Source: Sedimenticola sp. (GTDB lineage Bacteria > Pseudomonadota > Gammaproteobacteria > Chromatiales > Chromatiaceae). From it: a stretch of 64,000 bases of DNA. The stretch is from positions 34,176 to 98,175 of the forward strand of contig JALSRN010000101.1 of the NCBI GenBank assembly GCA_026984735.1. Direction: 5' to 3'. Position 1 is the first letter of the stretch; each line of letters opens with the position of its first letter. A program made the position numbers and the translations under genes. Below are positions 39,701 to 48,889 of the stretch, in pieces. The notes beneath the pieces are model-generated. The model saw only the letters and a program-made list of their open reading frames with translations. It did not search any database and was not told the origin of the DNA.

Positions 39701-42643
39701 GGGCAATGGGCCGAGGGTGCCGATGATGAGGGGCTTTTGGAAGAGATCCGGCGCGACCTCCATACTCTGAAGGGAGGGGCGCGCATGGCCGGGCTGATGC
39801 CGTTGGGGGATCTGGCGCAACCATTGGAGGCTTTTTTCGAAGCGCTCGCCCAGAGCGCTGGCTCGGTGGATTCTGATACCCAGTCGCAGGTTCGCAAGTT
39901 GGTGGAGGTTATCGAAGACGGCCTCGATGCGCTCCACCTTAATGGAAAGCTGCCCGACCTCTCCCACAGCGTGGCCGAGGCCGAAAAGCTGGCTTCCGGT
40001 ATGGAAGCGCTGCTCTGCACGAAAGAAGCTGGCGTCGAAGAGAAGGAGGAGCTGCCCCCTCAGGAGCCCGAGTCCATCCTGCTCACGGAGAATTGGGGAG
40101 GAGAGACTTCCGACCATCCCGAATCCTCCTTTTTGCGGAAACCACCGCCCGCCAGGCCGGAGGTGGATCCGGAACTGCTCGAACTGTTCCTGGAGGAAGC
40201 TGGAGAGATCTCCGAGCGGCTCGAAGAGCAGCTGACCGAGTGGGAACGTGAGATCACTTCGCAAGAAGCCATCGACGGCCTCATGCGCAACCTACACACC
40301 CTCAAGGGAAGCTCCCGCTTTGCGGGCCTCTTTTCCATGGGTGACCTCGCTCATGCACTCGAGTCCCTTTTTGAGAAGCTGGCGGGAGGGGAACTCGAGC
40401 CCAATGGGGAGTTGGTACCGTTGGTGCGCCAGGGCATCGATCGGTTCGAGCAGGGCATCGAGCTTCTGCAACGCGGACAAGGACTGACCGATCTCGGGGA
40501 GATCACCTCGGCCATCGAGTCGGCAGCGGCCGGAGGGGAGTGGGTGCTGCCTTCTGGTGCCGTGGATTCTGAGTACACACTGATCTCCGAGTCCTTTTCC
40601 ACGACCATGGTCTCGGAGATGGGAGAGGAAGCCACCAGCTTCCAGCAGGAGTCCGATTCCTCCCTGCTGTTCAGCTCTCAGGTGCTGACCGATTCCGAGT
40701 TGTTGGGTGAACCGGAGCCCGCTGGCGACGATCATGTGATCCCTTTTCCGAAGGAGGGAACCATTGGCCACAACGAGCGTCGCCGGCCACCGCCTCTGCA
40801 AGCTGAAGAGGAGCGGGCCGACAAGGAGGAGCGGGTTCGGGTACTGGCCGAACTGCTCGATCAACTGGTGAACAATGCCGGTGAAGTAAGTATCTACCGG
40901 GCGCGCCTGGAACGGCAGAATCTTCAGGTGCAGCACAACATCGAAGAGCTCAATGCCACCATCGCGCGGCTGCGTTCCCAACTGCGGGCTTTGGAACTGG
41001 AAACCGAGGCGCAGATCCGTTCACGCCACGAGAGGGAGCGGGAGGAAGAGCGCTATCAGGATTTCGATCCTCTGGAGATGGATCGCTACTCTACATTGCA
41101 GCAGCTTTCCCGGGCCCTTTCCGAGACCATCAGCGACCTCTCCAACATCGGCGAATCGTTGAGCGAACAGATGAGGGACGCCGACACTCTGCTCCTGCAA
41201 CAGGAGCGGGTCACCAACGATCTGCAGGACGGATTGCTGCGCAGCCGCATGGTGCCTTTCAAGCGCCAAGCCTCCCGCCTGCAGCGGGTGGTCAGACAGA
41301 CGGCGCAGACCCTAGGAAAGAAAGCCGAACTTGACGTCATCGGTGCCGAAGGGGAGATCGATCGTACCATCCTCAACCGCATCACGGGGCCGTTGGAGCA
41401 CCTGCTCCGCAATGCGGTGGCGCACGGTATCGAGGCCCCCGATCAGCGCCGGGAGTCGGGTAAGCCGGAGACCGGCAAGGTTTCGCTGGTGCTGGCGCGC
41501 GAAGGAAGCGAGGTGGTGCTCACCGTCTCCGACGACGGTGCCGGGCTGGATGCGGGCGCCATCCGCCGCAAGGCGGTACAGAACGGCTTGCTCGATGAAC
41601 AGGCCGAGGTGGACGAAGACGCGCTCTATCAATTCATTCTGCAGCCGGGGTTCTCCACTGCGGCCGAGGTGAACCAAGTAGCTGGCCGGGGAGTGGGGAT
41701 GGATGCCGTGGTGGCAGAGATCAAGCAGCTCGGCGGTTCGCTGGAGATCATGTCCCAGCAGGGACGGGGCAGCAGTTTCGTCATCCGTCTCCCCTTCACC
41801 CTGGCCATCTCCGAGGCGCTGTTGGTGGAGGTGGCGGAAGACGTCTACGCCATTCCTCATGGTGCCACCGAAGTCATCATTCGTGTCTCCCGCGAGGATC
41901 TTCTGGCCTGCTACCGAGGGCGCTCTCCCGGCATCGAATACGGGGGCCATCTCTTTCCAGTGCGTTATTTGGGGTCCCTGCTCGGAGTTGCGGATCCCGC
42001 TATTCCAGACAATGCCAAGTGGCTGCCGCTGCTGCTGGTGCGTACGGGAGAGCAGCGGATGGCCGTTCAGTTGGACCGCCTCATCGGCAACCAGCAGGTG
42101 GTGGTCAAGTCCATCGGCACCCAGCTTGCAGGAGTGCGCTGGTTCACCGGCGCCACCATCCTGGCGGACGGCAAGATCGCGCTTCTTCTGGACATGAACG
42201 CAGTGGTCCGTTCCGCGGCCATGGCGCAGCTCGCCACGGCGCCTGCGGCGCCGGAGGAGGAGAGGGGCATCACGGTGATGGTGGTGGACGACTCCATCAC
42301 CGTGCGCAAGGTCACCAGCCGATTGCTGGAGCGCCACAACATGCAGGTCCTCACGGCGAGAGATGGCGTGGACGCCATCACCGTCCTCCAGGACCACAAG
42401 CCCGATGTGATGCTGCTCGACATCGAGATGCCGCGCATGGACGGTTACGAACTGGCGCGCCACATCCGCAACACGCCCGAGCTGGAGAACATTCCCATCA
42501 TCATGATCACTTCGCGCACCGGCGACAAGCACCGCAAACGGGCGCTGGAGCTTGGAGTGGACCGCTACCTCGGAAAGCCCTACCAGGAGAACGATCTTCT
42601 GGAGAACATCTACGAGCTGTTGGGGGAGCGGGCCTATGGCTGA
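36788..42643 (+). CDS. chpA: ChpA-type hybrid CheA: multiple HPt domains, HATPase, CheW and REC domains
   Basis: 1951 aa; FHTLKGSGRMVGA, LHTLRGSSHLAEV, LHTLKGGARMAGL, LHTLKGSSRFAGL HPt motifs; HLLRNAVAHGIEAPDQRRESGKP; AGRGVGMDAV; C-terminal REC VMVVDDSITVRKVTSRLL. Confidence 0.95.
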   Translation: MNEVEKPDYATLRWVKEGLDETIQLARRALESYEEAGFQGNALGTFLERIHQLLGTLRMVQVYGGAMLVEEMEAVGQLMQQGALAGDERLAESLMLGLVQLPGYLERLERGEPDIPLALLPVLNDLRAARGVAPASEVVLYAPNLNRVVEREPVIPGSGNAEIPALVKQQRVRYHHGLLGWYRNEQEEEGLGLVLDVIRRINAVAGTRRLRRLMDSAEALVIILSDGEFAADAEVKQLFSRLDRVLRELIEKGEENAMEQFPMELLKSILYFVSRSHSTDLVVQSVKRTADLANSFPEGMGEPSTVQVAAADESVLSAVTSELVGDLRFIQEGMDLFIRGDWEELERLQGLADRLHKVADTLGVLGKGALRERLLRVVETIQEIESGRLEPEEEQLMEVATRLVEAEAILVGEGAEAVAGDVGTDAAGAEREARARAVIQEASLEFSRIKEGLERYIHDASERERLQDVAADVHKLSGVFNLIGLDAVATLLKEAEPELRRLAEQEVELIPQQQGALVDLFAALDYYLEARLEGRSGLDAILDEADASLRRLISLDEAIQSEIHPEFLETSPEPPANGAEIVPIHSEAVEAAETLVEAAKPKEETPSPEIVEEGGSSTPKEVVSPPEEGAPAMVEMDEIDPEIFEIFMEEAGEELEVINEEYPKWRVDLSDEKALQTFRRSFHTLKGSGRMVGAKVIGEFAWAVENLLNRVMDGTVPADADVLAYLDEAVAAVPLLVEAQKTGTPARVDVAALEARGFELAEPREPQEGEQPMEAEPETVEANRRETEEMFIGEAPELPPAAIVLDEDLHAVFRSEAEGHLEVVEQFIARCHEGCRISPEVVRALHTLRGSSHLAEVEPMAVLAGEMEIYCNHLHQLDHACGKEEIGLLREFQNVMKNMLGAINRAGSELPDWGKLVKAVRTADQALPEVLSDLEPVSESELLQDPVADGEVVAAFMEEAAEILERLDGKLGQWAEGADDEGLLEEIRRDLHTLKGGARMAGLMPLGDLAQPLEAFFEALAQSAGSVDSDTQSQVRKLVEVIEDGLDALHLNGKLPDLSHSVAEAEKLASGMEALLCTKEAGVEEKEELPPQEPESILLTENWGGETSDHPESSFLRKPPPARPEVDPELLELFLEEAGEISERLEEQLTEWEREITSQEAIDGLMRNLHTLKGSSRFAGLFSMGDLAHALESLFEKLAGGELEPNGELVPLVRQGIDRFEQGIELLQRGQGLTDLGEITSAIESAAAGGEWVLPSGAVDSEYTLISESFSTTMVSEMGEEATSFQQESDSSLLFSSQVLTDSELLGEPEPAGDDHVIPFPKEGTIGHNERRRPPPLQAEEERADKEERVRVLAELLDQLVNNAGEVSIYRARLERQNLQVQHNIEELNATIARLRSQLRALELETEAQIRSRHEREREEERYQDFDPLEMDRYSTLQQLSRALSETISDLSNIGESLSEQMRDADTLLLQQERVTNDLQDGLLRSRMVPFKRQASRLQRVVRQTAQTLGKKAELDVIGAEGEIDRTILNRITGPLEHLLRNAVAHGIEAPDQRRESGKPETGKVSLVLAREGSEVVLTVSDDGAGLDAGAIRRKAVQNGLLDEQAEVDEDALYQFILQPGFSTAAEVNQVAGRGVGMDAVVAEIKQLGGSLEIMSQQGRGSSFVIRLPFTLAISEALLVEVAEDVYAIPHGATEVIIRVSREDLLACYRGRSPGIEYGGHLFPVRYLGSLLGVADPAIPDNAKWLPLLLVRTGEQRMAVQLDRLIGNQQVVVKSIGTQLAGVRWFTGATILADGKIALLLDMNAVVRSAAMAQLATAPAAPEEERGITVMVVDDSITVRKVTSRLLERHNMQVLTARDGVDAITVLQDHKPDVMLLDIEMPRMDGYELARHIRNTPELENIPIIMITSRTGDKHRKRALELGVDRYLGKPYQENDLLENIYELLGERAYG

Positions 42644-43121
42644 TTCGAACGACGCCGTGACTGAAGAGCAATGCCTCCTGATTCCGCAACGGCAGACCCC
42701 TCTGCTGCTTCCGTCCGCGTCGGTAATCGAGATCATCGGTTATCGGGAATTGAAGGAAGGAGGGGAAGCCGCGCCTGCGTGGCTGCTGGGGCGGTTCGAG
42801 TGGCGCCATCTGCAGCTGCCGCTGATCTCCATGGAACGCTTGCTCGGAGTAGAGCGGCAAAGGCGCCGGGGACGCAAACGGATCATCGTCATCCATGTTT
42901 TCGACGAGCGCCTGAAATACCCCTTCGTGGGCGTCGATGCCACCGGCATGCCCCGTCTGGTGAATATCGACGAGGCGGCGCTGAAGGTGGAGGCTTCCGA
43001 AGGGTGGCCGTTGGAGTGGCCGGTGCTCTACAAGGTGAGCGTCCAGGGCAACGAGGCGCTGGTACCGGATCTCGATCGCCTGGGCGATCTGATCGTTTCG
43101 CTGGAGCCGGCGGCGGCCTGA
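42636..43121 (+). CDS. chpC: CheW domain protein, ChpC-like
   Basis: MADSNDAVTEEQCLLIPQRQTPLLLPSASVIEIIGYRELKEGGEAAPAWLLGRFEWRHLQLPLISMERLLG; overlaps chpA by 8 nt. Confidence 0.8.
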   Translation: MADSNDAVTEEQCLLIPQRQTPLLLPSASVIEIIGYRELKEGGEAAPAWLLGRFEWRHLQLPLISMERLLGVERQRRRGRKRIIVIHVFDERLKYPFVGVDATGMPRLVNIDEAALKVEASEGWPLEWPVLYKVSVQGNEALVPDLDRLGDLIVSLEPAAA

Positions 43122-43136
43122 GGTGTTTTCTCTCCC

Positions 43137-43868
43137 TCAGCGGAAGTCTCCCCAAAGCGCCTGCGCCGCGGCCAGCGCCGCCAGCGGCGCCGTTTCGGCG
43201 CGCAATATTCTCGGCCCCAAGCGGACGCCCCTGCAGCCAGCGGCGTAGGCGAGCCGGCGCTCTTTATCGCTCAATCCCCCTTCGGGTCCGATCAAAAGGC
43301 CGAGCCTTCCCGTGGGCGGTGGCTGGTCCGGCAGGGAAGAGCGCGCCCCCGGATCCAGAAGCAGCACCGGCGGCTCCGCTCTTTCGAGCCAGGGCGCCAG
43401 CCGCGAGGGTGGATGCAAGGGCGGCAGATAGCGTCGTCCCGACTGCTCGCAGGCGCTGATCACCACGCCCTTCCAGTGGGCTATCCGCCGCTCCAGCCGT
43501 TTTCCTTCCATTCTCACCAGGGTGCGCTCGGTGAAGAGTGGCTGCAGGCTGGCCACCCCAAGCTCCACCGCTTTCTGCAGGGCGAAGTCCATGCGTTCGC
43601 CGCGCGGGATTCCCAGCGCCAGGTGGAGTGCCAGGCGGGGGGGAGGCTCGGGTTCGCCCGCCTCAAGAATCTCGGCCTCGGCTCTCTCCTTATGGAGGCG
43701 GACCAGGCGGGCGCGATAGTCACGACCGTCCCGTCCGTTGAACAGCAGAAGCGGGGCGCCCTCACGCAAGCGTAGAACCTTGATCAGGTGCCGAGCCGTG
43801 CGTTCGGGAAGCGCCACCCGTTCCCCCGCGTTCAAGGAAAGATCGACATGGCTACGAGGCAGGCGCAC
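43137..43868 (-). CDS. rsmE: 16S rRNA (uracil(1498)-N(3))-methyltransferase
   Basis: 243 aa; RTARHLIKVLRLREGAPLLLFNGRDG; LLIGPEGGLSDKE; LGPRILRAETA. Confidence 0.95.
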   Translation of the reverse strand: MRLPRSHVDLSLNAGERVALPERTARHLIKVLRLREGAPLLLFNGRDGRDYRARLVRLHKERAEAEILEAGEPEPPPRLALHLALGIPRGERMDFALQKAVELGVASLQPLFTERTLVRMEGKRLERRIAHWKGVVISACEQSGRRYLPPLHPPSRLAPWLERAEPPVLLLDPGARSSLPDQPPPTGRLGLLIGPEGGLSDKERRLAYAAGCRGVRLGPRILRAETAPLAALAAAQALWGDFR

Positions 43869-43869
43869 C

Positions 43870-44703
43870 CTATCGATTCAGCCCTTCGCAGATGGCCAGG
43901 GTGGCCCTCGACTGGTTCATGGTGTAGAAGTGGAGCCCCGGCGCCCCGCCTTCGAGCAGTTTTCGGCACAGCTCGGCGACCACCTCCACGCCGAATTGGA
44001 AAAGCCCCTCGGCGTCGTCGCCGAACGCTTCCAGCCGCTTTCGCAGCCAGCGCGGAATCTCCGCCCCGCAGGCGTCGGAGAAGCGGGCCAGATTGGCGTA
44101 GTTGGTGATGGGCATGATGCCCGGGACGATGGGAATCGTAATGTTCCGCTTGGCGCAGTCGTCGAGAAAGCGCCAGTAGGCGTCGGCGTTGTAGAAGTAC
44201 TGGGTGATGGCGCCTGAAGCGCCTGCTTCCACCTTGCGTTTGAAGTTGTCCAGGTCCTGCCAGGCGGTGGGGGCCTGGGGGTGGAATTCGGGGTAGGCGG
44301 CCACCTCGATGCGGAACTGGCCGGGAAATTCCGCCTGGATGAAGGCCACCAGTTCGTTGGCGTAGTTGAAGTCGCCGGGTTCGCCGGCTCCGGCGCCGGA
44401 AGGAAGGTCGCCCCGCAAGGCCACCAGACGTTCGATCCCTTCGCTGCGATAGCGCTGGAGGATGTCGCGGATCTCTTCGCGGCCGGCGCCGATGCAGGAG
44501 AGGTGGGGAGCGGTCTCGATGTTTCGGCTGCGCAGCCACTCCACGGTGGCGAAAGTGCGCTCACGAGTAGAGCCGCCGGCTCCGTAGGTGACGCTGAAAT
44601 ATTCGGGATCCAGCGCCCGGAGGGCTTCGACCGTCTCCTTGAGCTTTTCCATGCCCTTTTCGGTCTTGGGCGGAAAGAGTTCGAAGCTGAACTGTGTGGT
44701 CAT
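43870..44703 (-). CDS. metF: Methylenetetrahydrofolate reductase
   Basis: FSFELFPPKTEKGMEKL; EYFSVTYGAGGSTRERT; HLSCIGA; ALRGDLP; GIMPITNYANL. Confidence 0.96.
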   Translation of the reverse strand: MTTQFSFELFPPKTEKGMEKLKETVEALRALDPEYFSVTYGAGGSTRERTFATVEWLRSRNIETAPHLSCIGAGREEIRDILQRYRSEGIERLVALRGDLPSGAGAGEPGDFNYANELVAFIQAEFPGQFRIEVAAYPEFHPQAPTAWQDLDNFKRKVEAGASGAITQYFYNADAYWRFLDDCAKRNITIPIVPGIMPITNYANLARFSDACGAEIPRWLRKRLEAFGDDAEGLFQFGVEVVAELCRKLLEGGAPGLHFYTMNQSRATLAICEGLNR

Positions 44704-45047
44704 GGGGTAATCGTGAAAGAAAGGTTCCGGGGAGCGGCGCGTCGATCATCGCGCTTTCGGAAAAAGGAGGCGTGAAGTCGGCGGTTTGCAGCTGGCAGAT
44801 TGCAGCGGCGCAATCGCAGGAACAGCCCTGCCCAGCCTGAAGGGCTGCATGGGGACCGTCGGGGACGCCGTGAACACTTCGTACCTGCGGAGTCGGTCTC
44901 GGCTTCCATGCCGCGGACACCCCGCCCCTTTTTCCCTTTCAGGCCCTCGAACCGGGCTTCGCAGCGGCTCAGGACCCGATTCATGGGATTGTCCTGCATG
45001 GGGCCGTGGCGGGCGGCAAGTCGATCATCCGCTTTGCCAACCGCCGC

Positions 45048-46460
<1,413 letters not shown>

Positions 46461-46488
46461 GTCATTTCTCCTGAAGGTTGGTTCTCAG

Positions 46489-46555
46489 AAAAAATGAGCG
46501 CCGTTGTTTCATGTCCGAGCCTGGCCCGGCATGGCCGGGTTGCAGCGCTCCTCGG
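46489..46555 (-). ncRNA. SAH riboswitch (S-adenosylhomocysteine aptamer) in the ahcY leader
   Basis: Minus strand 5'-CCGAGGAGCGCTGCAACCCGGCCATGCCGGGCCAGGCTCGGACATGAAACAACGGCGCTCATTTTTT-3': P1 CCGAG/CTCGG, P2 CCCGGC/GCCGGG, conserved GAGGAGCGCTGC and GCCAGGCTCGG, downstream GCGCTC can form the pseudoknot with GAGCGC. Confidence 0.93.
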
Positions 46556-46618
46556 AAAAGACGGATTGTAGGCCGGGCGGCGGTTCGACGCCAGATGGCA
46601 TCCCGCCCTCTGGGCGCG

Positions 46619-47785
46619 CTACAGCCCGGCCGCTTCGCGCAGCGCCTCCGCCTTGTCGGTGCGCTCCCAGGTGAATTCCGGCTCTTCGCGGCCGAAGTGG
46701 CCGTAGGCGGCGGTCTTGCGGTAGATGGGGCGCACCAGATCCAGCATCTGCTGGATGCCGTAGGGGGTGAGGTCGAAATGTTCGCGCACCAGGCGGGCGA
46801 TCTTCTCCTCCTCGATCTTGGCGGTGCCGAAGGTTTCGATGCTCACCGAGGTGGGCTGGGCCACGCCGATGGCGTAGGAGACCTGGATCTCGCAGCGGTC
46901 GGCCAGCCCCGCGGCGACGATGTTCTTGGCCACGTAGCGTCCGGCATAGGCGGCGGAGCGGTCCACCTTGGAGGGGTCCTTGCCCGAGAAGGCGCCGCCG
47001 CCATGGCGGGCCATGCCGCCATAGGTGTCCACGATGATCTTGCGGCCGGTGAGGCCGCAGTCGCCCACCGGGCCGCCGATGACGAATTTGCCGGTGGGGT
47101 TGATGTGGATGCGGGTATCGCCGGTGATCCACTCTTCGGGGATCACCGGCTTGATGATGTTCTCCATCACCGCTTCGTGCAGATGGGGCTGGTCGATGTC
47201 GGGGGCGTGCTGGGTGGAGAGCACGATGGCGTCGGCACCGACGATTTTTCCATCCCGGTAGCGCAGGGTCACCTGGCTCTTGGCGTCGGGGCGCAACCAG
47301 GGCAGCACCTGGGTCTTGCGCATCTCGGCCTGGCGCTGCACCAGCCGGTGGGCGTAGTGGATGGGAGCCGGCATCAACACCTCGGTTTCGTTGGTGGCAT
47401 AGCCGAACATCATGCCCTGGTCGCCCGCGCCCTGCTCTTCCGGGGCTTCGCGATCCACGCCCTGGGCGATGTCTCCGGACTGCTTGCCGATGAGCGACAT
47501 CACCGCACAGGTGGAGCCGTCGAAACCGACGTCGGAGCTGGTGTAGCCGATGTCGCACACCACCTTGCGCACCAGTTCGTCCAGATCCACCCAGGCTTCG
47601 GTGGTGATCTCGCCGGCGACGATGACGGCGCCGGTCTTCACCAGGGTCTCGCAGGCCACCCGCGCCCGCTGAGGGTTGGGATCCTGTTCGAGGATGGCGT
47701 CGAGCACCGCGTCGGAGATCTGGTCGGCGACCTTGTCGGGATGGCCCTCGGCCACCGATTCGGAAGTGAAGATGAAATCGCTCAT
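46619..47785 (-). CDS. metK: S-adenosylmethionine synthase
   Basis: [77 protein letters not shown]; track ORF 46619..47926 is over-extended at the N-terminus. Confidence 0.98.
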   Translation of the reverse strand: MSDFIFTSESVAEGHPDKVADQISDAVLDAILEQDPNPQRARVACETLVKTGAVIVAGEITTEAWVDLDELVRKVVCDIGYTSSDVGFDGSTCAVMSLIGKQSGDIAQGVDREAPEEQGAGDQGMMFGYATNETEVLMPAPIHYAHRLVQRQAEMRKTQVLPWLRPDAKSQVTLRYRDGKIVGADAIVLSTQHAPDIDQPHLHEAVMENIIKPVIPEEWITGDTRIHINPTGKFVIGGPVGDCGLTGRKIIVDTYGGMARHGGGAFSGKDPSKVDRSAAYAGRYVAKNIVAAGLADRCEIQVSYAIGVAQPTSVSIETFGTAKIEEEKIARLVREHFDLTPYGIQQMLDLVRPIYRKTAAYGHFGREEPEFTWERTDKAEALREAAGL

Positions 47786-47828
47786 GGTGGTCCCTGTTCC
47801 TGTCGTTGGGTTCCGGCGGCCCGGAAAT

Positions 47829-47865
47829 GAAAAAAACCCGTCCTGCCGTGCGGCTGAGACGGGTT
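47829..47865 (-). terminator. Intrinsic terminator in the metK 5' leader (attenuator candidate)
   Basis: Minus strand 5'-AACCCGTC TCAGCCGCACGGCAG GACGGGTT TTTTTC: 8-bp stem followed by a T-run, ~45 nt upstream of metK. Confidence 0.85.
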
Positions 47866-47882
47866 CGCGGCGTGGCCGGAAT

Positions 47883-47936
47883 CTCGCTTTAGCCGCACTT
47901 CTATAGCGCCCGCAATCTGAGGTCAAATCGGCGCTT
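47883..47936 (-). ncRNA. SAM-II riboswitch candidate in the metK leader
   Basis: Minus strand 5'-AAGCGCCGATTTGACCTCAGATTGCGGGCGCTATAGAAGTGCGGCTAAAGCGAG-3' resembles the SAM-II pattern (P1 AGCGCC/GGCGCT, GAUUUrACC...AUUGC, then ...GCUAAA); UUGCG can pair with UGCGG as the pseudoknot. Confidence 0.85.
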
Positions 47937-47944
47937 GGCGGGTC

Positions 47945-47972
47945 ATTATTCAGGAACGCCCGCCATTGTCAA
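47945..47972 (-). promoter_or_regulatory. Sigma70-like promoter for the metK leader
   Basis: Minus strand TTGACA-N16-AATAAT; predicted transcription start falls just at the aptamer P1. Confidence 0.65.
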
Positions 47973-48040
47973 CTTTTTCTTCTTCTTCGCCGCTGCTATA
48001 TTGCTGCGCCTCAGCGCCATTCATCGGGAGGGAAAAGCTC

Positions 48041-48601
48041 ATGGTCTCGTTGCAAACCCCCGTCTGCGAATTTGGCAAGCCCGCGGTGGATTTCGCCCTG
48101 CCCGGCGTGGACGGCCGCGTCTGGACCCTCGACGACTGCAGGGGAGAGAAAGGCACCCTGGTGATGTTCATCTGCAACCACTGCCCCTATGTGAAGGCGA
48201 TCCGGGACCGCTTGGTGCGCGATACCCGGGAGTTGTTGGACTACGGGGTGAAGTCGGTGGCCATCATGTCCAACGATCCCTCCCTCTACGAGGAGGACTC
48301 CTTCGAGAACATGAAGAGGGTGGCTCGAGAGTACGACTTTCCCTTTCCTTACCTTTTCGATGAGACCCAGGAGGTGGCCAAGGCATACGGAGCCGTCTGC
48401 ACGCCCGACTTCTTCGGATACAACGCCGATCTGGAGCTCCAGTACCGAGGCCGTCTCGACGCCAGCCGCAAGGAGGCGGCGCCGCCGGATGCGCGTCGCG
48501 AGCTCTTCGAAGCGATGAAGCAGGTGGCCGAGACCGGCCGGGGGCCGGAGGAGCAGATTCCGAGCATGGGCTGCTCCATCAAGTGGAAAGAGGCGCCCTG
48601 A
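48041..48601 (+). CDS. Thioredoxin family protein (redoxin/AhpC-TSA-like)
   Basis: MVSLQTPVCEFGKPAVDFALPGVDGRVWTLDDCRGEKGTLVMFICNHCPYVKAIRDRLV. Confidence 0.9.
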   Translation: MVSLQTPVCEFGKPAVDFALPGVDGRVWTLDDCRGEKGTLVMFICNHCPYVKAIRDRLVRDTRELLDYGVKSVAIMSNDPSLYEEDSFENMKRVAREYDFPFPYLFDETQEVAKAYGAVCTPDFFGYNADLELQYRGRLDASRKEAAPPDARRELFEAMKQVAETGRGPEEQIPSMGCSIKWKEAP

Positions 48602-48889
48602 GCCTCGCAACTGGTTGATTCGGCAGGGGAGAGGGCGGCTGGCGCGGTTCGCAACAGTTTCGGTTTATGGGCATATTCAAAACCTAGGGTATTGCCCGAT
48701 TGCCACCCTTGTTATGCTTTTGCGACAATGACGAACTGACTTCGTTTCGGGGGCGACGAACATCATCCTGCCGCCGGCGCCATCCCGCCGGTGCCCGAGG
48801 GTTCCAGATTCTTGTCCCGCTGTCCCCAGAGGACGGCGGATGGGGAACATTCGTCGAGATTGCAACCACAATGATTCAAGGAGGGGCTT

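Noticed and set aside
44704-45047. metF leader examined for a third riboswitch
   Set aside because: Despite the riboswitch-rich neighbourhood, no SAM, SAH or cobalamin aptamer signature was recognisable; only a short repeat-like stem was noted.
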